From an uncultured Gemmatimonadota bacterium (GTDB lineage Bacteria > Gemmatimonadota > Gemmatimonadetes > Gemmatimonadales > Gemmatimonadaceae), in NCBI GenBank assembly GCA_946478895.1, contig CAMLDY010000119.1, positions 1 through 7,469 on the forward strand: 7,469 nt of DNA. The letters run 5' to 3'. Made by a program: the position numbers and the translations under genes. This document shows positions 1 through 6,604 of this stretch, one piece after another. Each line of letters begins with the position of its first letter. Positions within the stretch are counted from its first letter, which is position 1. The notes beneath the pieces were generated by a model, which worked only from the letters and a program-made list of their open reading frames with translations, was not told the origin of the DNA and searched no databases.

Positions 1-237
1 GGCGGCTTCGATGCCCAGGATCCGGAGTGGTCGGACCGTTTTCGCGCTCGCTACTCGCGTGTCGCCGAGGGAACCGCGCTGCCCGTAGTCATCCGGCGCA
101 ATGGCGCGCAGCAGACGCTATCGGCGAGGCTGCACTTTGTTGCGAGGGTGGAGTCGAGGCTGGTTGAGGATCAGCGGGCGTCAGCGAAAGCGCGGCGAAT
201 ACGGGAAGGGATTCTGAGGGGAGTTACAGCTCGGTAA
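1..237 (+). CDS. C-terminal fragment of a probable PDZ-domain protein
   Basis: An open frame runs from the first base to a TAA at 235-237 and gives 78 residues; the start lies outside the window. The visible part begins GGFDAQDPEWSDRF and continues through EGTALPVVIRRNGAQQTLSARL. That resembles the second half of a PDZ domain, where a helix is followed by a strand with basic residues, a short turn at NGAQQ and a last strand. It ends in a charged tail, ASAKARRIREGILRG. I recall similar tails on PDZ proteins of Gemmatimonadota and relatives, often behind a protease or aspartyl-protease-like domain, but no catalytic part is visible here. Such proteins are usually exported or periplasmic, which cannot be checked without the N-terminus. 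The gene is convergent with the minus-strand operon and its stop codon touches the left arm of the palindrome. The reading frame is well supported; the family call is tentative. Confidence 0.6.
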   Translation, partial: GGFDAQDPEWSDRFRARYSRVAEGTALPVVIRRNGAQQTLSARLHFVARVESRLVEDQRASAKARRIREGILRGVTAR

Positions 238-296
238 ACTGCAAAAGAAGACTACCGGCGGGCGGCAGTGGGCGTGCCGGCGGGAGGCCACGGGCT
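237..296 (+). repeat. Left arm of 60-bp inverted repeat
   Basis: This arm pairs with 346-405: the first 37 bases are perfect, then 17 of 23 match. It begins AACTGCAAAAGAAGACTACC and continues into a G-rich stretch of GGC/GGG units. The A of the upstream TAA stop is its first base. Confidence 0.85.
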
Positions 297-345
297 ATTG
301 CACGTGTATCTAGCCTCCGACGTGAATCGCGGGAAGAAATCGTTT

Positions 346-405
346 AGCCCGCGGCCGCCCGCCGTGTGGCCCACTGCCGCCCGCCGGTAGTCTTCTTTTG
401 CAGTT
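346..405 (-). repeat. Right arm of 60-bp inverted repeat
   Basis: This arm is the reverse complement of 237-296 apart from six mismatches. Read on the minus strand it begins two bases after the acyl-CoA dehydrogenase TAA stop with the same AACTGCAAAAGAAGACTACC, so both convergent genes have the same 3' untranslated sequence. Confidence 0.85.
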
Positions 406-407
406 CC

Positions 408-1571
408 TTACTTGAGTATCGCCTTCGCGATAGTCTGCAACTGCATGTTCGACGTCCCCTCGTAGATCGTCCCGATCTTGGCATCGCGGTAGAACTTCTC
501 GACGGGGTAGTCCTTGGTGTAGCCGTAGCCGCCGAACAGCTCGACGCATAACGAGGTGACGCGCTCGCAGACCTGCGAGGAGAAGAGCTTGGCCATCGCG
601 CCCTCGCGCGCGATGTCCTTGCCGGCGTCCTTGAGGCGCGCCGCGTTGTAAACCATCAGGCGGGCGGCCTCGAGCTCCGTCGCCGCCTGCGCCACCTGGA
701 ACTGGATTGCCTGGAAATCGGAGAGCGGTTTTCCGAACTGCTTGCGCTCCTGCAGATAGTCGATCGCCGCCTTGAGCGCGCCCTGCGCCACACCGATCAT
801 CTGCGCGCCGATCCCGATGCGCCCTTCGTTCAACGTATTGATCGCGATCTTGTAGCCCTGGCCTACGGGACCGAGCACGTTTTCGTCCGGTACTTCGCAG
901 TTGTCGAGCAGAAGCTCCACCGTGCTCGATGCGCGAATCCCGAGCTTGTCTTCCTTCTTGCCGACCTTGAAGCCCTTGAACTCGCGCTCGACGATGAATG
1001 CGGTGATACCGCGGTAACCGGCCGACGGATCGGCGTTCGCGAAGACGACGAAGATGCCCGCCTCAGCGCCGTTGGTGATCCACAGCTTCTGTCCGTTGAG
1101 GATCCAGCGATCGCCCTTCTTCTCGGCACGAGTTGCAAGGCCGAACGCGTCGGAGCCAGAGCCCGACTCGGAGAGCGCGTACGCGCCGACGACTTCTGAA
1201 GTCAGCTGCGGCAAATACTTCGACTTCTGCGCGTCGCTGCCGTAGCGCGTGATCGGATAATTGACGAGGGTGTTCTGGACGTCGCAGACGATCGCGGATG
1301 CCGCATCGACTTTGCTGATCTCTTCCACCGCCAGGGTGACCATGAAGAGATTGCCGTCCGCGCCGCCGTACTGATCGGGCACTTCGATCCCCATCAGGCC
1401 GAGCTCGAAGTACCTGGGCAGGAGCGACGAATCGATCCTGCCTGCTTTCTCCATCTCCATTACCCGCGGGCGCACTTCCTCTTCCGCGAACGCGGCCACG
1501 GCGTCGCGGAACATGATCTCCTCTTCGGAGAGCGCGGTCAGCGCAGATGTCGCGGCAGTCTCGGTCGTCAT
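408..1571 (-). CDS. Acyl-CoA dehydrogenase, short/branched-chain type
   Basis: This 387-residue FAD enzyme introduces the alpha-beta double bond into an acyl-CoA and passes electrons to electron-transfer flavoprotein; it is cytoplasmic. The length is normal for the family. The N-terminal helical domain covers about 15-125. The first family signature ALSESGSGSDAFG is at 132-144, the FAD-contacting WIT is at 164-166, and the C-terminal helical domain starts near 235 with LNEGRIGIGAQ. FGGYGYTKDYPVEKFYRDAKI precedes IYEGTS, whose Glu371 is at the position of the catalytic base in short- and medium-chain enzymes. The overall sequence recalls the short/branched-chain enzyme (ACADSB) more than long-chain types, so a substrate such as 2-methylbutyryl-CoA or butyryl-CoA is likely but not proven. 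The ATG has only a weak GGAA five bases upstream. It is the last gene of the operon, 13 nt after the peptidase, and its TAA stop is followed at once by the palindrome. Confidence 0.95.
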   Translation of the reverse strand: MTTETAATSALTALSEEEIMFRDAVAAFAEEEVRPRVMEMEKAGRIDSSLLPRYFELGLMGIEVPDQYGGADGNLFMVTLAVEEISKVDAASAIVCDVQNTLVNYPITRYGSDAQKSKYLPQLTSEVVGAYALSESGSGSDAFGLATRAEKKGDRWILNGQKLWITNGAEAGIFVVFANADPSAGYRGITAFIVEREFKGFKVGKKEDKLGIRASSTVELLLDNCEVPDENVLGPVGQGYKIAINTLNEGRIGIGAQMIGVAQGALKAAIDYLQERKQFGKPLSDFQAIQFQVAQAATELEAARLMVYNAARLKDAGKDIAREGAMAKLFSSQVCERVTSLCVELFGGYGYTKDYPVEKFYRDAKIGTIYEGTSNMQLQTIAKAILK

Positions 1572-1584
1572 TGCGATTCCGACA

Positions 1585-3633
1585 CTACCAGATGTGAGGG
1601 CGGCTCGCCTCGGGCCGCACCATCGGATCGCCGTCCTTGCAGCCCCACGCTTCCTTGAACTCCGGCATGTTGCTGAGCGGGCCGTTCACTCTCCACTTGG
1701 CCGGCGGGTGCTCATTCGAGCTCACGAGGTAGCGGAGGAACTCCGGCCGATCGAGCTCGCGCCAGACCTGCGCCCAGCCGAGGAAGAAGCGCTGCTCGGG
1801 AGTGAACCCGTCGATTATTGGCTGCGGATGCGCCGCGAGCGCGCGCTTCATCGCCGCGTACGCAACGGTGAGTCCGCCGAAGTCACCGATGTTCTCGCCG
1901 AGGGTGAGCTCGCCCTGAACGTGGGTCGCGGTGTCGAGGACCGTGTACGAATTGAACTGATCGACGATCTTCTTCGACTCACTCGCGTAACGAGCCGCAT
2001 CCTCCTTGCTCCACCAGTCGCGCATGTTGCCGAACTTGTCGTACTGCCGGCCCTGGTCGTCGAACGCGTGTGACATCTCGTGGCCGATCACCGCGCCCAT
2101 CGCGCCGTAGTTGAGCGCATCGTCGGCGTTGGGATCGTAGAACGGCGGCTGCAGAATGCCGGCCGGGAACACGATCTCGTTCAGCAGCGGGTTCTCGTAC
2201 GCATTGACGGTCGGCGGCGTCATGCCCCACTCGGTGCGGTCGGTGGGCTTGTTGATCTTCGCCCAGTCGCGCGCCGACGACCACTGCTGTCCCGCCAGCA
2301 CGTTCGCGTAGTAGCCGGTCGGCTTGATGGTGAGCGACGAATAGTCACGCCACTTGTCGGGGTAGCCGATCTTCCGGTTGAACGCATCGAGCTTGACCAG
2401 CGCCTGCTGCTTTGTCTCGGGGCCCATCCACTGCAGTCCCTCAATGCGCGACCGAAGCTCGCGCACGAGGTTATCTACGATGGTCACGGCGCGCGCCTTG
2501 GCGGCCGGCGAGAACTTGCGGGCCACGAACTCCTGGCCGAGCAGCTCCCCGAGGTAGTTGTCGGTCGCGTTGACGCAGCGCTTCCAGCGCGGACTGATCT
2601 CGGTCGCGCCGGTGAACAGCTTGTTGAACTCGAAGTTCTCCTTCACGAACGGTGTGCTGAGGTTCGGGGCGGCGGCGTTCACCAGGCGCCACCGCAACAG
2701 CGTTTTCCAGTCTGCGACGGGGACGCTGGTCAGCATCTTGTCGAAGTTCTGATAGAACTCCGGCTGGCCGACGTCGATCTTGTTCGGGATCGGAGCGCCG
2801 AGCTCGGAGTAGAACTGCTCCCACGAGAAGTGCGGTGTGAGTGAATCCACCTGCCTCAGCGTCATCCCGTGATAATTGTTCACCACATCACGTAGCTGAA
2901 CGGGAGTCTTCGAGCCCCTGGCGAACCGTGTCTCAACGGCAAGCACCGTTGCGGCTTCGGCGTTCGCTTTCGCGGGCGAGTCGCCGAGCAGCTGAAACAT
3001 CCGGGAGACACTCGCGGTGAACTTCGCGCGCATGCTCGCGGATGCAGTATCGGTCTTGGTGTAGTACTCGCTGTTCGGCAGCGACAGTCCGCCCTGGTAC
3101 AGAACGGCGATGGTATTCGCCGCGTCCTTTGCGTCCTGGATCGACCCTTCGGAGATCGGCGCCAACCCGTAGCTCTTCTCGAGCTGACCGAGCGCGCGTT
3201 TCAAATCATCGACGCTGTTGATGGCGGCGATGCGATCGAGCCCCGGTTTGAGCGGTGCAGCTCCCAGGCGCTCGATGGCGACGGTGTCCATGCAGGTCTG
3301 ATAGAACGCGCCGACCTTCCATTGTCCGGTGCCGGGCTTGTACTCGCCCGACTTCACCCTCAGCACCGCGGTGTCCAGCACGTTGCGCAGAACGGCCTGG
3401 TTCTGGTCGAATAGCTGATCGAACGCACCGTAAGTCGGATAGTCGCCGGGAATCTTCGCGCGTTTGAGCCAGCCGCCGTTGGCGAACTCGTAGAAATCGT
3501 CGCATGCGGCGCAAGTGGTGTCGAGATTCGCACGGTCGAATGGGACCGTCTGCAGTGGTGCCTGCGCGCGGATCGATGCGGCGAAGAGCACTGACAGCAC
3601 GAGGGAGCCGAATGCGATGCGGTGCCTGTACAT
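1585..3633 (-). CDS. Secreted M13-family zinc metallopeptidase (neprilysin/PepO type)
   Basis: This 682-residue endopeptidase of the M13 family cleaves oligopeptides. The N-terminus MYRHRIAFGSLVLSVLFAASIRAQA is a typical signal peptide, probably cut after AQA; there is no lipobox cysteine, so a soluble exported protein is expected. Asp-Phe-Tyr-Glu-Phe-Ala-Asn-Gly-Gly-Trp near residue 45 is the conserved start of the M13 N-domain. Zinc-site residues are visible: HEMSH at 518-522 (His518, Glu519, His522) and ENIGD at 580-584 (third ligand Glu580, Asp584). His642 in NEHPPAKWRV matches the transition-state histidine of neprilysin. The substrate-binding motif is NAYE (477-480), where NAFY or NAYY is usual. 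The protein ends in HIW, as the family commonly ends in an aromatic residue. The frame stays open to 3696, but the ATG at 3633 is preferred because it has a strong GGAGG nine bases upstream, starts the signal peptide and overlaps the chelatase stop as TGATG. Confidence 0.95.
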   Translation of the reverse strand: MYRHRIAFGSLVLSVLFAASIRAQAPLQTVPFDRANLDTTCAACDDFYEFANGGWLKRAKIPGDYPTYGAFDQLFDQNQAVLRNVLDTAVLRVKSGEYKPGTGQWKVGAFYQTCMDTVAIERLGAAPLKPGLDRIAAINSVDDLKRALGQLEKSYGLAPISEGSIQDAKDAANTIAVLYQGGLSLPNSEYYTKTDTASASMRAKFTASVSRMFQLLGDSPAKANAEAATVLAVETRFARGSKTPVQLRDVVNNYHGMTLRQVDSLTPHFSWEQFYSELGAPIPNKIDVGQPEFYQNFDKMLTSVPVADWKTLLRWRLVNAAAPNLSTPFVKENFEFNKLFTGATEISPRWKRCVNATDNYLGELLGQEFVARKFSPAAKARAVTIVDNLVRELRSRIEGLQWMGPETKQQALVKLDAFNRKIGYPDKWRDYSSLTIKPTGYYANVLAGQQWSSARDWAKINKPTDRTEWGMTPPTVNAYENPLLNEIVFPAGILQPPFYDPNADDALNYGAMGAVIGHEMSHAFDDQGRQYDKFGNMRDWWSKEDAARYASESKKIVDQFNSYTVLDTATHVQGELTLGENIGDFGGLTVAYAAMKRALAAHPQPIIDGFTPEQRFFLGWAQVWRELDRPEFLRYLVSSNEHPPAKWRVNGPLSNMPEFKEAWGCKDGDPMVRPEASRPHIW

Positions 3634-4121
3634 CAGGAATTTCCTCCGGGGGAAACCGTCTGGCGAGCGGTGCGGGCTCGGCACGCGTCGCCGCAAAGTG
3701 TCTCAGAGCAGTCAGGATCCCAGCAGCGATCGCCTTCCGATCCGGCGAAAGCCTTCATCGCCTCGATGCCGGCGCGATCGAGAATCAGCTCGGCGAGCTT
3801 CTCGTGGACGCCGAAGGCGGGTGTGACGCTGAAGCTGACGTGCGGGAATTCGCGCGCCGCATCAGCGACCATGCGCGGGATGTCGTTGGTCGAATGCCTG
3901 CCCGGTGAAAGCATGTAGGGAAACACGATCACGTCGGTCGCGCCCGCGCGCACGCAGGACGCAAAACCGCTGGCGATGTCGGGATTGGCCAGCTCCATGT
4001 GCGCGTAACGCACCACCACTTCTGGACCGGCCATCGTCTGGAGGAGATTCGACATGCAGATCAGCATGTCGTTCGCTTCGTCCTTCTTCGAGCCGTGATC
4101 GACGATCAGTACGCCCTTCAT
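3633..4121 (-). CDS. Short CbiX/SirB-type sirohydrochlorin chelatase
   Basis: This 162-residue cytoplasmic protein of the CbiX/SirB chelatase family inserts Co2+ or Fe2+ into sirohydrochlorin, for cobalamin or siroheme. It has one chelatase domain, like the short forms that act as homodimers. The N-terminal strand MKGVLIVDHGSKK contains the active-site His9; the second metal-binding His76 is in PYMLSPGRHSTNDIP (68-82). These match the paired histidines of short CbiX enzymes. After residue 128 comes an extra tail with Cys133, Cys138, Cys143 and Cys147 (CX4CX4CX3C) that could hold an Fe-S cluster or zinc. The start is fixed by the motif beginning at residue 6, although its AGGA is only two bases from the ATG. 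The stop overlaps the peptidase start. Cobalt versus iron specificity cannot be told from sequence; a B12-dependent MetH upstream and the link of siroheme to sulfur assimilation both fit. Confidence 0.88.
   Translation of the reverse strand: MKGVLIVDHGSKKDEANDMLICMSNLLQTMAGPEVVVRYAHMELANPDIASGFASCVRAGATDVIVFPYMLSPGRHSTNDIPRMVADAAREFPHVSFSVTPAFGVHEKLAELILDRAGIEAMKAFAGSEGDRCWDPDCSETLCGDACRARTARQTVSPGGNS
3643..3647 (-). promoter_or_regulatory. Ribosome binding site of the M13 peptidase
   Basis: GGAGG on the minus strand lies nine bases before the ATG at 3633, inside the last codons of the chelatase gene (Pro-Gly-Gly-Asn-Ser). It settles the start of the peptidase and suggests translational coupling with the gene before it. 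Confidence 0.8.
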
Positions 4122-4154
4122 GTTCCTGAAAATGGCGGTCGTGCAGGCTGGAGA

Positions 4155-4709
4155 CTAGTGCGCGGCCTCGTCGAGGGCGGTGCCCTTGTGCCAGGTGGGA
4201 CGCGCCAGGCCGCCGGCGTCCTCGTAGAAATGGATGCTGTCCGGCGCGTAAATCTTGGTCAGCAGCACGATCTGCCCGGTGTGCATCGAGAAATGCTCGA
4301 CAACGTGGTAGACGGCGCTGAGCACCGTGGTGCGACGTCCCTGAATGGTTACTGACCGGCTCAGATCGTCCGCGGTAAGGTCAGCCAGGACGCCGTCCGC
4401 CTTCTGCAGCACCGTCTCCAGATCATCGAGCAACCGTGAGCCGTCCCGGCCTTCGGTCTGCGCAAATTCGGCGGCGCGATTGCGGCTGATGGTCTGACCG
4501 CCGACGCCGCCAAGTATCCACTCGGTGACGTTACCGGCGAGGTGCACGAGCAGATTTCCGACGCTGTTGGATGTGGCGTTGGGTCGAGCCCAGACCGCGC
4601 TTTGCGGCAGCGCGTTGACGCAGTGCCGCAGCTTGATCGGATACTCCTTGCTGAGCCAGTACCGCGATTTCGCGACGAAGATCTCGTCGAGACTCTGATT
4701 CGACGGCAT
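4155..4709 (-). CDS. DinB-fold (DinB/YfiT-like) putative metal-dependent protein
   Basis: This 184-residue protein has the four-helix-bundle pattern of the DinB superfamily. The expected metal-binding histidines are visible: His56 in NLLVHLAGN and the HX3H pair His139/His143 in HVVEHFSMHTGQI, with an extra His135 in register. The HXXXHXGQI ending of the third helix is the family's best signature. The length is normal. No signal peptide or membrane segment is seen, so it is probably cytoplasmic. Characterised relatives include thiol S-transferases that use bacillithiol or mycothiol; most members have no known function and the specific role here is unknown. The open frame continues to 5099, but that part only mirrors the reductase gene. 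The ATG at 4709 overlaps the TGA of that gene as TGATG and has GAGGA seven bases upstream. The gap to the chelatase gene is 33 nt with no visible promoter or terminator. Confidence 0.87.
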   Translation of the reverse strand: MPSNQSLDEIFVAKSRYWLSKEYPIKLRHCVNALPQSAVWARPNATSNSVGNLLVHLAGNVTEWILGGVGGQTISRNRAAEFAQTEGRDGSRLLDDLETVLQKADGVLADLTADDLSRSVTIQGRRTTVLSAVYHVVEHFSMHTGQIVLLTKIYAPDSIHFYEDAGGLARPTWHKGTALDEAAH

Positions 4710-6604
4710 CAGGCAGTCCTCGCTGCGGCAGGAGCCAGGGTGTCCCGAAACACCTCGAGTGCGAGGTCGACGCGGCCGAACGGCGCGGACACCTGCACGC
4801 CCTGTACGTAGGGTCTCACCCGCTCGAGCATCTCGCGCGCGATTGCGATTCCCTCGGCGACGCCGTGCTCCTTCGACTTGTTGCTCGCGACGCGCATCCG
4901 CTCGATGACGGGCTGTGGGACGACGACACCGGGGACCTCGTTGGCGAGGAATTCGGCGTTGCGCAACGACACCAGCGGCCAGATGCCAGCCACGATTGGA
5001 ATCCTCGTGTGCTCGATGGTCTTGAGGAACTTCTCCAGCTGACGCACGTCGAAGACCGGCTGGGTGATCGCGTACTCGGCGCCGGCCTCGACCTTCCACT
5101 CGAATCGCTTCAATTCCTGCGCCGGATCGATCGCGGCGGGATTGACGCCGACGCCGATCGCAAACTTGGTCGGCTGGCCGATGGAGTTGCCGCCTGGGTC
5201 CAGCCCCTTGTTCAGATTGCTGACGAGATTGGTCAGACCAATCGCATCGATGTCGAACACCGCGGTCGCGTTCGGATACGGCCCCATCTTGGGCGGGTCA
5301 CCGGTGATGAGCAGCAGGTTGCGCAAACCGACCGCCGCGGCTCCGAGCAGGTCGCTCAGCATGCCGAGCAGGTTGCGGTCCCGGCAGCAGTAGTGAATGA
5401 CGGTTTCGATTCCGACCTGCTGCTCGATGAGCAGGCTGCAGAGCAGCGCTCCCATGCGTGATTGCGCGCGGGGACCATCTGGAACGTTGACCGCATCGAC
5501 GCCGGCATCGCGGAGCGCGGCGGTGTCGCGCAGCATCTTGCCGGCATCGACCCCGCGCGGCGGGACTATCTCCACCGAGGTGACGAACTCGCCCATGGCT
5601 ATCTTGCGGCCCCATTTCGAGCGTTCGGCGAGCGGCACGGGCGTAACGCCCTGATTCTCGGGCGGCGCGTCGGGATGGGACTGCCGTCGCTCCTTCATCG
5701 GCACCCGAGCCTGTCGTGGCGACAGCGGGCGAACGCCCTCGACCATCGCGGCAATGTGCTCCGGCGTCGTCCCACAGCAGCCGCCGACGACTTTCGCGCC
5801 GGCCTGCACGAGGTGGTGCGCGTAGGTCGCCATGTACTCCGGGCTCGCCATGTACATGCTGCGACCACTCACGTCGCGGGGCATGCCGGCATTGGGCTGC
5901 GCGCTCAGCTTGCGCCGGGTCAGCGGCGCCATCTTCTCGATTGCGTCGAGAATGATCTGCGGGCCCACCGAGCAGTTGAGGCCGATGACGTCGGCACCGA
6001 ACGCGTCGAGAGACTTGACGACATCCTCGACCGGTACGCCGTATGGCGTGTGACAGTCGGCGCCGATGGTCATCTGCGCGATCACCGGAATCTTTGCATC
6101 GACCTCGCGCGCGGCGAGGATGGCCTGCTCGACCTCGTGCAGATCGACAAAGGTCTCGAGAATGAAGACGTCGGCGCCGCCGTCTTTCAGGGCCTGCAGC
6201 TGCTCGCGGAACGCTGCCCGCGCTTCGTCGAGACTGGTCGGGCCCAGCGGCTCGAGTCTGACGCCGAGGGGGCCGGCAGCGCCCGCGACAAGGAGATCGT
6301 CCTCGGCGACGTCTCGCGCGATCTTCGCCGCGGCGCGATTGATCTCGCCAACCTGCTCCTGGAGTCCGTACTGGGCGAGCTTGAACCGGTTGGCACCGAA
6401 GGTGTTGGTCTCCAGAACTTCAGCACCGGCCTTCCGATAGGCCTTGTGGACATCGCGCACGAGATCCGGCGCGCGCAGGTTCAGCTCGTCGTAGCACTGG
6501 TTGATGAACACGCCCTTGTTGTAGAGCATGGTGCCCATCGCGCCATCGAAGACGACGACCTGGAGCGGATCGAGCAGTCGCGCGACGAGGGCGTTCTCAG
6601 GCAA
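4709..6604 (-). CDS. yitJ: Bifunctional homocysteine S-methyltransferase / 5,10-methylenetetrahydrofolate reductase
   Basis: This protein of about 631 residues has the two-domain architecture of Bacillus subtilis YitJ. The N-terminal half (about 10-290) is a homocysteine methyltransferase barrel with VFDGAMGTMLYNKG near the start and the three zinc cysteines: Cys211 in LNCSVGP and Cys276/Cys277 in GGCCGT. A linker of about 45 residues rich in Pro, Arg and Gln follows. The C-terminal half (about 336-611) is FAD-dependent MTHFR, with SVEIVPPRG, HYCCRDRNLLGM, ITGDPPKMG, GVGVNPA, ITQPVFD and AGIWPL. It reduces methylene-THF to 5-methyl-THF, the methyl donor used by MetH just upstream. I chose a TTG start at 6604, eight bases after AGGA and overlapping the metH stop by 8 nt. 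A GTG at 6646 would add 14 residues (645 in all) and overlap metH by 50 nt, with a poorly placed ribosome site. The stop overlaps the DinB start. Confidence 0.93.
   Translation of the reverse strand: MPENALVARLLDPLQVVVFDGAMGTMLYNKGVFINQCYDELNLRAPDLVRDVHKAYRKAGAEVLETNTFGANRFKLAQYGLQEQVGEINRAAAKIARDVAEDDLLVAGAAGPLGVRLEPLGPTSLDEARAAFREQLQALKDGGADVFILETFVDLHEVEQAILAAREVDAKIPVIAQMTIGADCHTPYGVPVEDVVKSLDAFGADVIGLNCSVGPQIILDAIEKMAPLTRRKLSAQPNAGMPRDVSGRSMYMASPEYMATYAHHLVQAGAKVVGGCCGTTPEHIAAMVEGVRPLSPRQARVPMKERRQSHPDAPPENQGVTPVPLAERSKWGRKIAMGEFVTSVEIVPPRGVDAGKMLRDTAALRDAGVDAVNVPDGPRAQSRMGALLCSLLIEQQVGIETVIHYCCRDRNLLGMLSDLLGAAAVGLRNLLLITGDPPKMGPYPNATAVFDIDAIGLTNLVSNLNKGLDPGGNSIGQPTKFAIGVGVNPAAIDPAQELKRFEWKVEAGAEYAITQPVFDVRQLEKFLKTIEHTRIPIVAGIWPLVSLRNAEFLANEVPGVVVPQPVIERMRVASNKSKEHGVAEGIAIAREMLERVRPYVQGVQVSAPFGRVDLALEVFRDTLAPAAARTA
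4717..4721 (-). promoter_or_regulatory. Ribosome binding site of the DinB-fold gene
   Basis: GAGGA on the minus strand lies seven bases before the ATG at 4709, within the 3' end of the reductase gene. It supports the short start and rules out the extended frame. Confidence 0.7.

Larger units (their letters stand above)
237..405. terminator. Large bidirectional terminator-like hairpin between convergent genes
   Basis: The whole gap between the two convergent stop codons is an inverted repeat. The outer 37 bp (237-273 and 369-405) pair perfectly. Counting 60 bp per arm (237-296 with 346-405), 54 of 60 positions match, with a small internal loop of four mismatches and two single mismatches. The centre (297-345) is 49 nt. 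Each strand reads an A-rich stretch (GCAAAAGAAGA), then a GC-rich stem, then the complementary T-rich stretch (TCTTCTTTTGC), which is the layout of an intrinsic terminator working in both directions. It starts on the last base of the plus-strand stop codon and ends two bases before the acyl-CoA dehydrogenase stop. The stem is far longer than a normal terminator, so it may instead be a palindromic mobile or REP-like element that also terminates transcription. Confidence 0.7.

Noticed and set aside
301..306. CACGTG palindrome in the centre of the inverted repeat as a regulator site
   Set aside because: A six-base palindrome is expected by chance, and the position between two convergent gene ends does not suit an operator.
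366..551. Small plus-strand open frame starting in the palindrome
   Set aside because: It runs through the right arm of the inverted repeat and antisense to the acyl-CoA dehydrogenase, with no ribosome site or recognisable sequence.
2080..2844. Plus-strand open frame (254 codons) opposite the M13 peptidase
   Set aside because: Same reasoning: antisense to a motif-rich gene, low-complexity Arg/Val/Leu composition and no family resemblance. The frame at 1513-2073 is rejected likewise.
3634..3696. 21-residue N-terminal extension of the M13 peptidase
   Set aside because: It would place Arg-rich sequence before the signal peptide and overlap the chelatase by 64 nt. The ATG at 3633 has GGAGG at the right distance.
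4122..4154. Possible internal promoter between the DinB and chelatase genes
   Set aside because: The 33-nt gap has no recognisable -35/-10 pair and no hairpin.
4710..5099. N-terminal extension of the DinB protein giving 314 residues
   Set aside because: The added part is an out-of-frame reading of the reductase gene, Arg-rich with no conserved pattern. The ATG at 4709 has a good ribosome site and a normal family length.
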